A stretch of 6,885 nt of DNA, from positions 1 to 6,885 of the forward strand of contig JAJYEB010000102.1 of the NCBI GenBank assembly GCA_021790375.1. The letters run 5' to 3'. The notes below the pieces were generated by a model. The model was not told the origin of the DNA, made no database searches, and saw only the letters and a program-made list of their open reading frames with translations. A program made the position numbers and the translations under genes. The DNA is from Chloroflexota bacterium. GTDB taxonomy: Bacteria > Chloroflexota > Limnocylindria > Limnocylindrales > CSP1-4. Below, piece by piece: positions 1 through 4,964 of the stretch (positions within the stretch are counted from its first letter, which is position 1; every line of letters begins with the position of its first letter).

Positions 1-1
1 G

Positions 2-298
2 ATCGTCACGCAGCTCCATCGCCGGCTTCGACAGCTGCTCGAGGTCCGCGAGCGCATCGCCGGTGGGGCGGCTCCCCGCGACCTGGTGCGGCTGCTGCAC
101 CTCAACCCCTACCGGGCGGAGATCCTCGCGCGCCAGGCCATGGCGTGGGACCCGGACGAGCTGGAGCTCGCGCTGAGCGCGCTCCTGGAGGTCGACCTGG
201 CATCCAAGGGGCTGGCCGCGGACGCGCGGCACGGTGCGGCGGGCATGACGGGCTCGCTCGCCCTGGGACTGTGGCTCGCCGAGCGGATGGCCGGCTGA
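2..298 (+). CDS. holA: DNA polymerase III delta subunit (HolA), C-terminal end only
   Basis: The reading frame is open from the left edge to a TGA stop; the last 98 residues are visible and the 5' part lies outside the window. The delta subunit belongs to the clamp-loader complex that opens the beta sliding clamp and loads it on primed DNA. The visible part fits the helical C-terminal collar domain of HolA: a helix reading LHRRLRQLLEVRERIAGG, then LLHLNPYRAEILARQA, then WDPDELELALSALLEVDLASKG, matching the family pattern of a conserved hydrophobic/proline segment followed by 'eel..al..l.e.D..lK'. It ends LALGLWLAERMAG, as HolA ends with a leucine-rich helix. The DnaX-like fold core and the start are not visible, so the call rests on the C-terminal pattern alone. 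The gene converges on the minus-strand zinc-ribbon gene. A C-terminal domain of another AAA+ clamp-loader protein is the main alternative. Confidence 0.8.
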   Translation: MVTQLHRRLRQLLEVRERIAGGAAPRDLVRLLHLNPYRAEILARQAMAWDPDELELALSALLEVDLASKGLAADARHGAAGMTGSLALGLWLAERMAG

Positions 299-320
299 TC
301 GACTCCGGCTGAGACTCCGG

Positions 321-408
321 CGGGCCACTTGGCCGAACCGCACCGGGCGACGTCGGCGCCGCCGGCCGACCTGGCCGGACCGCACCGGGCGACGTCGGCG
401 CCGGCCGG
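321..408. repeat. Two-copy 42-bp tandem repeat
   Basis: The segment starting at 331 (GGCCGAACCGCACCGGGCGA and the ten following bases) recurs at 373 with one difference in 30 bases (A336 becomes G378). The preceding ten bases, 321-330 and 363-372, also resemble each other, so the unit is 42 bp long. Similarity breaks down after about 404 through a one-base shift into a GC palindrome. The repeat lies in the gap between convergent genes. Although 42 is a multiple of three, no supported coding frame crosses it. Two copies with no unique spacers do not make a CRISPR array. Confidence 0.8.
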
Positions 409-418
409 TCGACCGGCC
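403..418. repeat. Perfect 16-nt palindrome between convergent genes
   Basis: GGCCGGTCGACCGGCC is its own reverse complement. As RNA from either strand it would fold as a 6-bp stem with a TCGA loop, and the stem can be lengthened by pairing CGCC (399-402) with GGCG (423-426) past a 4-nt bulge. It could be a two-way terminator core for holA and the minus-strand operon, or simply a product of GC-rich repeats. No T-tract follows on either strand. Confidence 0.5.
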
Positions 419-438
419 CCGCGGCGTGCCGGCGGGCC
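415..438 (-). terminator. Candidate terminator hairpin of the obgE-nadD-rsfS-zinc-ribbon operon
   Basis: On the minus strand, two bases after the TAG stop of the zinc-ribbon gene, GGCCCGC (438-432) can pair with GCGGGGCC (422-415). This gives a 7-bp stem with one bulged G and a 9-nt loop. There is no U-tract, so if it terminates it does so as a tail-less hairpin or with Rho. It shares bases 415-418 with the 403-418 palindrome, so the two folds compete. Confidence 0.4.
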
Positions 439-440
439 AG

Positions 441-776
441 CTACTCGGCGCCGGACCAGGCTCCCGCCTGGAGGACCGCGTCGGACTCGATGGCGAACAC
501 GCAACGCCCGGCGTCGAGGTCCAGGAGCTCGATCAGGTCGGGATCCATGTACAGCTGGTGGCACTCACGACACAGTCCGGCCGGAATCCCGAAACACAGC
601 CGCTCGGAGGCATCGGGGAGCCGGAACGTGGTGTCGAACCGGGTGTTGACGAGCGGACGCTGGCACTCCGGGCAGTCCAGCCTGGTGGGGAGCATGCGGC
701 GTGGGTCCCATCCGATCCGTGACCGGCGTGCACCGGCCATCACGCCCGGGATGCTAGGGGCCCGCCCCGCAAGCAT
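441..776 (-). CDS. Small zinc-ribbon protein of unknown function
   Basis: The product is 111 residues if translation begins at the ATG at 776. I do not recognise it as a named family. Two cysteine pairs, C35-P-E-C38 and C69-R-E-C72, lie 30 residues apart and would form a zinc ribbon resembling the layout of YgiT-type N-terminal domains. Between them is a mostly polar strand region (RFDTTFRLPDASERLCFGIP). After the second pair comes an acidic amphipathic stretch (MDPDLIELLDLDAGRC) and a C-terminal tail. There is no signal peptide or membrane segment. Start choice is uncertain: the ATG at 776 has GAGGG four bases upstream, whereas ATGs at 740 (99 aa) and 695 (84 aa) lack a ribosome-binding site but would still include both cysteine pairs. 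The gene begins 50 nt after the rsfS stop in the same direction, so it is probably the last gene of the operon. Metal, nucleic-acid or protein binding are all possible; I assign no function. Confidence 0.7.
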   Translation of the reverse strand: MLAGRAPSIPGVMAGARRSRIGWDPRRMLPTRLDCPECQRPLVNTRFDTTFRLPDASERLCFGIPAGLCRECHQLYMDPDLIELLDLDAGRCVFAIESDAVLQAGAWSGAE

Positions 777-807
777 GCATCCCTCGTATGTACCGCCCCA
801 GGCAGTA

Positions 808-821
808 CTCGGCCTCCCGAG
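808..821 (-). other. Short hairpin between rsfS and the zinc-ribbon gene
   Basis: CTCGG (808-812) and CCGAG (817-821) are complementary across a 4-nt loop, five bases beyond the rsfS stop. The stem has only five base pairs and no T-tract follows. It may be a pause, partial terminator or mRNA-stability element, or chance in GC-rich DNA. Confidence 0.25.
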
Positions 822-826
822 GATCG

Positions 827-1249
827 CTACTGCACGCGGAGCAGCGTGACCGCGTCCGACCAGAGCTTCTCGAGCTGGTAGAAGTCGCGTTCCGGCGGAG
901 CGAAGACGTGCACCACCACGGCCCCGAAATCCAGCAGCACCCAGTGCGCCCCGGCCCCGCCCTCGCGCCCCAGTGGCAGGACGCCGTCCGCCTTCAGCCC
1001 CTCGGCGATCCCATCGGCGATCGCACCGAGCTGCCGCTCGGACCCGCCGGAGCAGATCACGAAGTAGTCCGCCAGCGACGTGAGGGCGTGGACGTCGAGC
1101 AGCACGATGTCGGATGCCTTCTTGTCCTCCGCGAGCTCGACGACCCGGCGCGCCTGGGCCAGCGCGACCTGGTCGTCCACGACGACCGGCGTGTCGCGGG
1201 GCGGGAGCCCCGGCCGCCGCGGCTCCCGGGCTGGTGCTGACTCTGTCAC
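827..1249 (-). CDS. rsfS: Ribosomal silencing factor RsfS
   Basis: RsfS binds ribosomal protein uL14 (L14) on the large subunit and blocks joining with the small subunit, lowering translation during starvation; it acts in the cytoplasm. The 140-residue product carries the family core: ARRVVELAEDKKASDIVLLDV (about 33-53), LADYFVICSGGSERQLGAIAD (about 59-79), then HWVLLDFGAVVVHVF and the C-terminal FYQLEKLWSDA. The usual domain is about 100-115 residues, so some 22 Pro/Arg-rich N-terminal residues are extra. I chose the GTG at 1249 because AGGAGG (minus strand, 1266-1261) lies 11 bases upstream. An in-frame TTG at 1276 would place that ribosome-binding site inside the gene and is less likely. 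The gene starts 58 nt after the nadD stop. The nadD-rsfS pair is a widespread bacterial arrangement, which supports co-transcription. Confidence 0.93.
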   Translation of the reverse strand: MTESAPAREPRRPGLPPRDTPVVVDDQVALAQARRVVELAEDKKASDIVLLDVHALTSLADYFVICSGGSERQLGAIADGIAEGLKADGVLPLGREGGAGAHWVLLDFGAVVVHVFAPPERDFYQLEKLWSDAVTLLRVQ

Positions 1250-1260
1250 GTCGGAACTGA

Positions 1261-1266
1261 CCTCCT
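1261..1266 (-). promoter_or_regulatory. Ribosome-binding site of rsfS
   Basis: A perfect AGGAGG (CCTCCT on plus) lies 11 bases before the GTG at 1249. It decides the start against the further-upstream TTG at 1276. The spacing is slightly longer than ideal. Confidence 0.65.
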
Positions 1267-1307
1267 CATGCGTCAATCATGCGCCCGCCGCGCGGTTCAC
1301 CCGTGCG

Positions 1308-1991
1308 TCACGTTCCGGGCCGGTACAGGCCGTGGCCCAGGATGTACGCCTCGACGGCAGGCGGCACGAGATACCGGATGCTCCGGCCCGCGGCGACCCG
1401 CTCGCGGATCGAAGACGCCGAGTGCCCCAGGTCGGGACCGTCGAGCTCGATGACGCGATCCTCGAGCCCGGCGAAGTGCTGCGACACCCAGCTCCGTGCC
1501 CGCACGGGGTAGCCTCGCCGCGGGACCACCGCCAGCCGGCACGAGCGCAGGAGCCGCTCCGGCTCCCGCCAGGTCTCGAGCCCGAGCAGCGCCTCCATCG
1601 ACAGGATCAGCACCAGCCCCGCGGTCGGATCCCAGGGTCGGGGCGGGTCGGCGAGCAGCCGCTCCACCGTGTCGACGCTGTAGCTCGGTCCGGGCCGGTC
1701 CGCCTCGATCCGGCTGAGGCTGAACGCGGGGTTGTCGCCGATCGCCAGCTCGACCATCGCCGTGCGGTGCGCGACCGGCGTGATCTGCTGGCCTAGCTTG
1801 TGCGGTGGCACCCCGGCGGGCACGAAGAGGACCCCGGTGAGCCCCAGCGACTCGCGGGTCTGTTCGGCAATGGCCAGGTGCGCGAAGTGGATGGGGTCGA
1901 AGGTGCCGCCGAGCACGCCCCACGCGCCGGACGTGGGCGCGGGTGTTCCAGCCGGATCCCCGGCCGGCCGGTTGGCCGCCCCCGTGGTCAC
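1308..1991 (-). CDS. nadD: Nicotinate-nucleotide adenylyltransferase (NadD)
   Basis: NadD transfers AMP from ATP to nicotinate mononucleotide, giving deamido-NAD, the penultimate step of NAD synthesis, in the cytoplasm. The 227-residue product has the nucleotidyltransferase signature GGTFDPIHFAH (28-38) containing the two catalytic/ATP-binding histidines. PPHK and GPSYSVDTVERL follow, then a W-containing loop (LSMEALLGLETWREP) and the C-terminal SASSIRERV (191-199), equivalent to the usual ISSTxIR phosphate-binding motif. About 24 residues precede the first beta strand, more than in typical 190-215 aa members. I chose the GTG at 1991: GAGGAGG sits seven bases upstream inside the end of obgE, and the start overlaps the obgE stop as GTGA, implying translational coupling. 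A further GTG at 2012 lies upstream of nothing resembling a ribosome-binding site at good distance. The SME triplet replaces the more usual GxD of the family. Confidence 0.95.
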   Translation of the reverse strand: MTTGAANRPAGDPAGTPAPTSGAWGVLGGTFDPIHFAHLAIAEQTRESLGLTGVLFVPAGVPPHKLGQQITPVAHRTAMVELAIGDNPAFSLSRIEADRPGPSYSVDTVERLLADPPRPWDPTAGLVLILSMEALLGLETWREPERLLRSCRLAVVPRRGYPVRARSWVSQHFAGLEDRVIELDGPDLGHSASSIRERVAAGRSIRYLVPPAVEAYILGHGLYRPGT

Positions 1992-3283
1992 GCCCAGCCC
2001 TCCTCGCCCCACTCCAGCTCCTGCTCGCCCACCAGGACGGTGTCGCCGGGCTGGACGCCGGCCCGGCGCAGCTCACGGGCCACACCCATCCGCTCGAGGT
2101 CGCGCTGGAAGCGCTCGCCCGACTCCTCGTTCCCGAAGTCGGTCTGCGCGACGAGCCGCTCGATCCGCCGTCCGCGAACCCGGAACGCAGCTCCCTCGCG
2201 TTCAACCGAGAAGGTCTCGCGGGCCGAGTCGAAACGGTGGATCACCACGCCGGCAGGCTCGGGCGGCAGGCCGAGCTCGTCGGGGCCGGGGAGCAGTGCC
2301 GCGATCGCGCGGGTCAGCTCCGGCAGGCCGTCGCCCTCGAGCGCCGAGACGCCGATGACCTGCTGCCCGTCCGCGGCGCAGGCGCGGACGAAGCCCGGCA
2401 GGCGGTCGCGCGCGCCGGGCAGGTCGAGCTTGTTCGCGACCACCAGCCCCGGCTTGGCCAGGAGCCGCTCGTCGTGGAGTCGAAGCTCCTCGCGCACGAT
2501 CAGCCGGTCTCCGTCCGGGTCGCGCGCTCCGAGGTCGACCACGTGCAGCAGGATGCGCGTGCGCTCGACGTGGCGCAGGAACGCGTGGCCCAGCCCCGCG
2601 CCTGAACTGGCGCCCTCGATGAGGCCTGGGACGTCCGCCATGGTCGGCCGTCGCGGATCGTCGGCGTCGACGGCGGAGAGATCCAGCACCCCCAGGTTCG
2701 GCTCGAGGGTTGTGAACGGATAGTCGGCGATCGTGGGGGTCGCGTTGGTCAGCGCCGCCAGCAGGGTGGACTTGCCCGCGTTGGGCAGCCCGACCAGCCC
2801 CACGTCCGCGATCAGCCGCAGCTCCAGGAGCAGCTGCCGTTCCTCTCCGGGCTCGCCCTTCTGCGCGTGCATCGGCGTGCGATGCGTGGCGGTGGCGAAG
2901 TGGACGTTGCCCAGGCCGCCCCGTCCGCCGCGTCCCACCATCACCCGCTGCCCGGCCGCGACCAGGTCGGCGATCAGGTCGCCGGTCCGCGTGTCCAGCA
3001 CCGCGGTGCCGGGCGGCACGCCCAGCTCCAGGTCTTCCCCGGCCTTGCCGTGCTTCCGGGCGCCGGATCCCCGGCCACCCGGCTCGGCACGGAAGTGGTG
3101 GTGGTGGCGGTAGTCGCCCAGTGTGGTCTGCCCCACGTCGACGTGCAGGTAGATCGAGCCGCCGCGGCCACCGTCGCCGCCGTCGGGGCCACCGCGCGGG
3201 ACGTGCGCCTCCCGCCTGAACGACACGGCGCCGTCGCCGCCGTCGCCGGCCCGCAGCCAGACCGTGGCTCGGTCAAGGAACAT
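1988..3283 (-). CDS. obgE: GTPase Obg (ObgE/CgtA), large-subunit assembly factor
   Basis: Obg is an essential P-loop GTPase that binds the 50S precursor and links ribosome maturation to nucleotide state and stress. The 431-residue product has all three domains. The glycine-rich Obg fold (1-158) starts MFLDRATVWLRAGDGGDGAV. The G domain has G1 GLPNAGKST (165-173), YPFTTL (188-193), G3 DVPG (217-220), G4 NKLD (284-287) and G5 SAL (313-315). The C-terminal OCT domain (about 340-425) contains ERLVAQTDFGNEESGERFQRDLERMGV. Length is normal for the family. The ATG at 3283 begins exactly at the conserved N-terminus. No Shine-Dalgarno sequence precedes it, and an extended -10 element ends eight bases upstream, so translation may be leaderless. 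A run of four histidines (60-63) sits in the Obg fold. rplU and rpmA, the usual upstream partners, are absent; an M23 peptidase gene lies there instead. Confidence 0.97.
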   Translation of the reverse strand: MFLDRATVWLRAGDGGDGAVSFRREAHVPRGGPDGGDGGRGGSIYLHVDVGQTTLGDYRHHHHFRAEPGGRGSGARKHGKAGEDLELGVPPGTAVLDTRTGDLIADLVAAGQRVMVGRGGRGGLGNVHFATATHRTPMHAQKGEPGEERQLLLELRLIADVGLVGLPNAGKSTLLAALTNATPTIADYPFTTLEPNLGVLDLSAVDADDPRRPTMADVPGLIEGASSGAGLGHAFLRHVERTRILLHVVDLGARDPDGDRLIVREELRLHDERLLAKPGLVVANKLDLPGARDRLPGFVRACAADGQQVIGVSALEGDGLPELTRAIAALLPGPDELGLPPEPAGVVIHRFDSARETFSVEREGAAFRVRGRRIERLVAQTDFGNEESGERFQRDLERMGVARELRRAGVQPGDTVLVGEQELEWGEEGWA

Positions 3284-3291
3284 CGGCGCGC

Positions 3292-3300
3292 ATCCTAGCA
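3292..3300 (-). promoter_or_regulatory. Candidate extended -10 promoter of the obgE operon
   Basis: On the minus strand TGCTAGGAT combines a TGn extension with a -10-like TAGGAT (3297-3292). The hexamer ends eight bases before the obgE ATG, so transcription would begin at or very near the A of the start codon. I see no convincing -35 at 16-18 bp, which an extended -10 can do without. The missing ribosome-binding site fits a leaderless message. Confidence 0.5.
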
Positions 3301-3306
3301 GGCGGC

Positions 3307-3340
3307 GGTCCCGTGCCGGCCGGCAGCCTCGCGACGGACC
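3307..3340 (-). terminator. Candidate terminator after the M23 peptidase gene
   Basis: A nested inverted repeat lies three bases beyond the M23 stop codon. The outer arms, GGTCC (minus strand 3340-3336) and GGACC (3311-3307), enclose the perfect 12-nt palindrome TGCCGGCCGGCA (3314-3325). No U-tract follows. Its place between the M23 stop and the obgE -10 element fits a boundary between transcription units. Confidence 0.4.
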
Positions 3341-3343
3341 GGA

Positions 3344-4741
3344 TCAGCGCGACAGGTAGTTGAGGGGGTTGACCCGCGAGCCGCCCGCCCAGATGGGGCC
3401 GATCCACACCTCGAAGTGGCAGTGCGGTCCGGTCGCGTCGCCGGTGGCGCCGATGCGACCCAGCTGCTGCCCCGCGGACAGGTGCTCACCGACCGCGACG
3501 AGGACGGCGGACATGTGGTTGTAGGTCGTGTAGATGTTGTTCCCGTGGCTCATCCAGACCTGGTACCCGCCGCCGTTGTCGCGCCACCCGGCAAAGGTCA
3601 CCACGCCGCCCGCGGCCGCGAGCACCGGCGTGCCGTACGCCGCCGCGATGTCCAGCGCCGGGTGTCCCCACCAGTAGTACTGGCTGATGAACCCGCCGGG
3701 GACCGGCCACACCATCGTGCCGCTGTAGGAGCAGCTCGTGCACGGGCTGCCCACCGCGCCGCTGACCTGGGCGGGACCCGAGGGGGCGCTCGCCGTCTGG
3801 GGCGGAGCGGGAGTCGGGCTCGCAGTGGGGACAGGCGCTCCGTGCCCGTCCGGCACCATGACTTCCTGTCCGATCACCACCGTGTCGCCGGTGAGGTTGT
3901 TGTAGGAGCGGATCTCGCTGGCGCTGGCGTGGTACTTGCGGGCGATCGTGATCACCGTGTCGCCGGTCTGCGCCTTGACGAGGACACCGTCCACCGGGGG
4001 GATGAGCAGCTTCTGGCCGATGTGCAGGGTGTCGGTCGAGGTCAGGCGATTGGCCCACCAGATGGTCATCATCGAGAGGCCGTACCGGCTGGCGATCCCG
4101 CTCAGCGTGTCGCCGGAGCGCACGGTGTAGGTACGCACCTGGCCGCTGATGTCGGCCACGCTGGAATCGGCGCTGATCGGCTTGATCAGGCTGCCGTCGA
4201 CCAGGGTGTAGGAGCCGACGTCGGCGGCGGAACCCGCGGCGGGTCCGATGGTGGTCCCGCCGGAACCGCCCTGGCCTGTCGCGGTCGCGCCGGATCCCAG
4301 CAGACTGGGATCGACCTGGCCGGTGTCCGGCCCGTCGATGTTGACGGCGGCGATGCGCGGGTTGTACGCGGTGCCGGGCCCGTCGGTGCCACCGGTGCCG
4401 CCCGCCGCGGCTGCCGGGAGCTGGGAGAGGATGGACGCCGCCGCGAGCAGCGCGATCGCGAGGACGGGGGCGCCCCGCCGTTCGGTGGTGAGCGCCAGGA
4501 GCCGTTGCCGGAGCGCCGCTGCCGCCGTGATCAACGCCTGAGCGGCCTGCCCGCGATCCCGGCGGGCGAGGGCGGTGCGGCGGGCCGAGCTGACAGGCGC
4601 AGACGCCGTGAGCGAGGCGTGGGTCCGTGAGAGCGGCGCGTGCTGCCGGCGGCCTGCCGGCCGGATCCGGGGGAGGACCCGGGCCGCGTCATGGGCAAGA
4701 CGATCCCCGACGCGACGCACGACGACGGGCGCGTTCAGCAA
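3344..4741 (-). CDS. Membrane-anchored LysM-LysM-M23 peptidoglycan endopeptidase
   Basis: Predicted cell-wall hydrolase of 465 residues. Order: a basic, Arg-rich N-terminal segment (1-90); one hydrophobic helix (about 91-113, APVLAIALLAAASILSQLPA) as signal anchor; a Gly/Ser/Thr-rich stretch; LysM 1 (about 203-249, TYTVRSGDTLSGIASRYGLS to LLIPP); LysM 2 (about 253-298, with QTGDTVITIARKYHASASEI); a Pro-rich linker (299-325); CTSC (334-337); and the LytM/M23 domain to the end. The zinc ligands are visible: H360 and D364 in HPALD, and H442 in HCH, with H440 and H409 (YNHM) as active-site histidines. LysM domains bind N-acetylglucosamine in peptidoglycan and M23 enzymes cut stem-peptide cross-links. 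The start is a TTG at 4741 with AGGAG six bases upstream. No ATG or better-supported start precedes the helix. Exact bond specificity cannot be told, and it could also be a septal regulator rather than a bulk hydrolase. Confidence 0.92.
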   Translation of the reverse strand: MLNAPVVVRRVGDRLAHDAARVLPRIRPAGRRQHAPLSRTHASLTASAPVSSARRTALARRDRGQAAQALITAAAALRQRLLALTTERRGAPVLAIALLAAASILSQLPAAAAGGTGGTDGPGTAYNPRIAAVNIDGPDTGQVDPSLLGSGATATGQGGSGGTTIGPAAGSAADVGSYTLVDGSLIKPISADSSVADISGQVRTYTVRSGDTLSGIASRYGLSMMTIWWANRLTSTDTLHIGQKLLIPPVDGVLVKAQTGDTVITIARKYHASASEIRSYNNLTGDTVVIGQEVMVPDGHGAPVPTASPTPAPPQTASAPSGPAQVSGAVGSPCTSCSYSGTMVWPVPGGFISQYYWWGHPALDIAAAYGTPVLAAAGGVVTFAGWRDNGGGYQVWMSHGNNIYTTYNHMSAVLVAVGEHLSAGQQLGRIGATGDATGPHCHFEVWIGPIWAGGSRVNPLNYLSR

Positions 4742-4900
4742 TACGGTCTCCTGTACAGACGAGGCGGCCGCATCGCGGAGGGGTCAGGGTACGCGGGGTA
4801 TCTGGCCGCCGTGGAGCGCGCTATTAGGTTGCGTCCAAGCCTGTGCGTGTCATGACCCCGCGGGGACTCACAGGTCCGAGCACCGCGGGACCGCAGAATT
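4742..4900 (-). other. Long 5' leader of the M23 gene
   Basis: If the promoter at 4907-4936 is used, about 160 nt are transcribed before the TTG start. The leader contains a 10-nt palindrome CCCCGCGGGG (4856-4865), flanked by TGA and TCA that can extend the stem past a 2-nt bulge. It also contains GGAC and GTCC arms around a CTGTGA loop (4866-4879) and GCGG/CCGC arms near 4884-4893. Leaders of cell-wall hydrolase genes often carry regulatory RNA, but I cannot match this one to the c-di-AMP (ydaO) riboswitch core or any other class I know. Confidence 0.35.
4748..4752 (-). promoter_or_regulatory. Ribosome-binding site deciding the TTG start of the M23 gene
   Basis: On the minus strand AGGAG is followed by ACCGTA and then TTG at 4741. 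This six-base spacing is close to ideal and is the main support for a rare TTG start and for translation of the basic N-terminal segment. Confidence 0.65.
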
Positions 4901-4906
4901 GACGGG

Positions 4907-4936
4907 ACCTTACCATCGCCGTCGCGACGCCGTCAA
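4907..4936 (-). promoter_or_regulatory. Candidate sigma-70 promoter of the M23 gene
   Basis: On the minus strand TTGACG (4936-4931) and TAAGGT (4912-4907) are separated by 18 bp. The -35 matches the consensus in five of six positions; the -10 keeps the TA...T frame. Transcription would begin near 4900. The -35 directly follows the hairpin after rho. Confidence 0.5.
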
Positions 4937-4954
4937 ATCCGGGCGCGATCCCGG
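4936..4954 (-). terminator. Weak hairpin terminator after rho
   Basis: On the minus strand CCGGG (4954-4950), loop ATCGCG, CCCGG (4943-4939) form a 5-bp stem followed by ATTT (4938-4935 region). It begins 11 bases after the rho TAG. The stem is short and the T-run minimal, so termination may be partial or Rho-assisted. Confidence 0.4.
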
Positions 4955-4964
4955 GCCGGCGACG

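Noticed and set aside
321..408. CRISPR array
   Set aside because: There are only two head-to-tail copies, no unique spacer between them, and no cas-like gene.
777..800. Separate promoter for the zinc-ribbon gene (TACATA as a -10)
   Set aside because: No acceptable -35 is visible at 16-18 bp, and the sequence is better explained as a short intercistronic gap.
1250..1276. TTG start for rsfS
   Set aside because: It would place the AGGAGG site inside the gene; the GTG at 1249 lies 11 bases after that site.
1297..2205. A 302-codon minus-strand frame over nadD and the end of obgE
   Set aside because: It is a shadow frame of low-complexity composition; nadD and obgE account for the region with conserved motifs and a GTGA junction.
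3416..4630. A 404-codon plus-strand frame opposite the M23 gene
   Set aside because: Composition is dominated by Gly, Arg, Ala and Val with no motif, and the minus-strand frame encodes clear LysM and M23 domains.
4742..4900. c-di-AMP (ydaO) riboswitch upstream of the M23 gene
   Set aside because: Gene context is suitable, but I could not find the conserved core segments of that riboswitch in the minus-strand leader.
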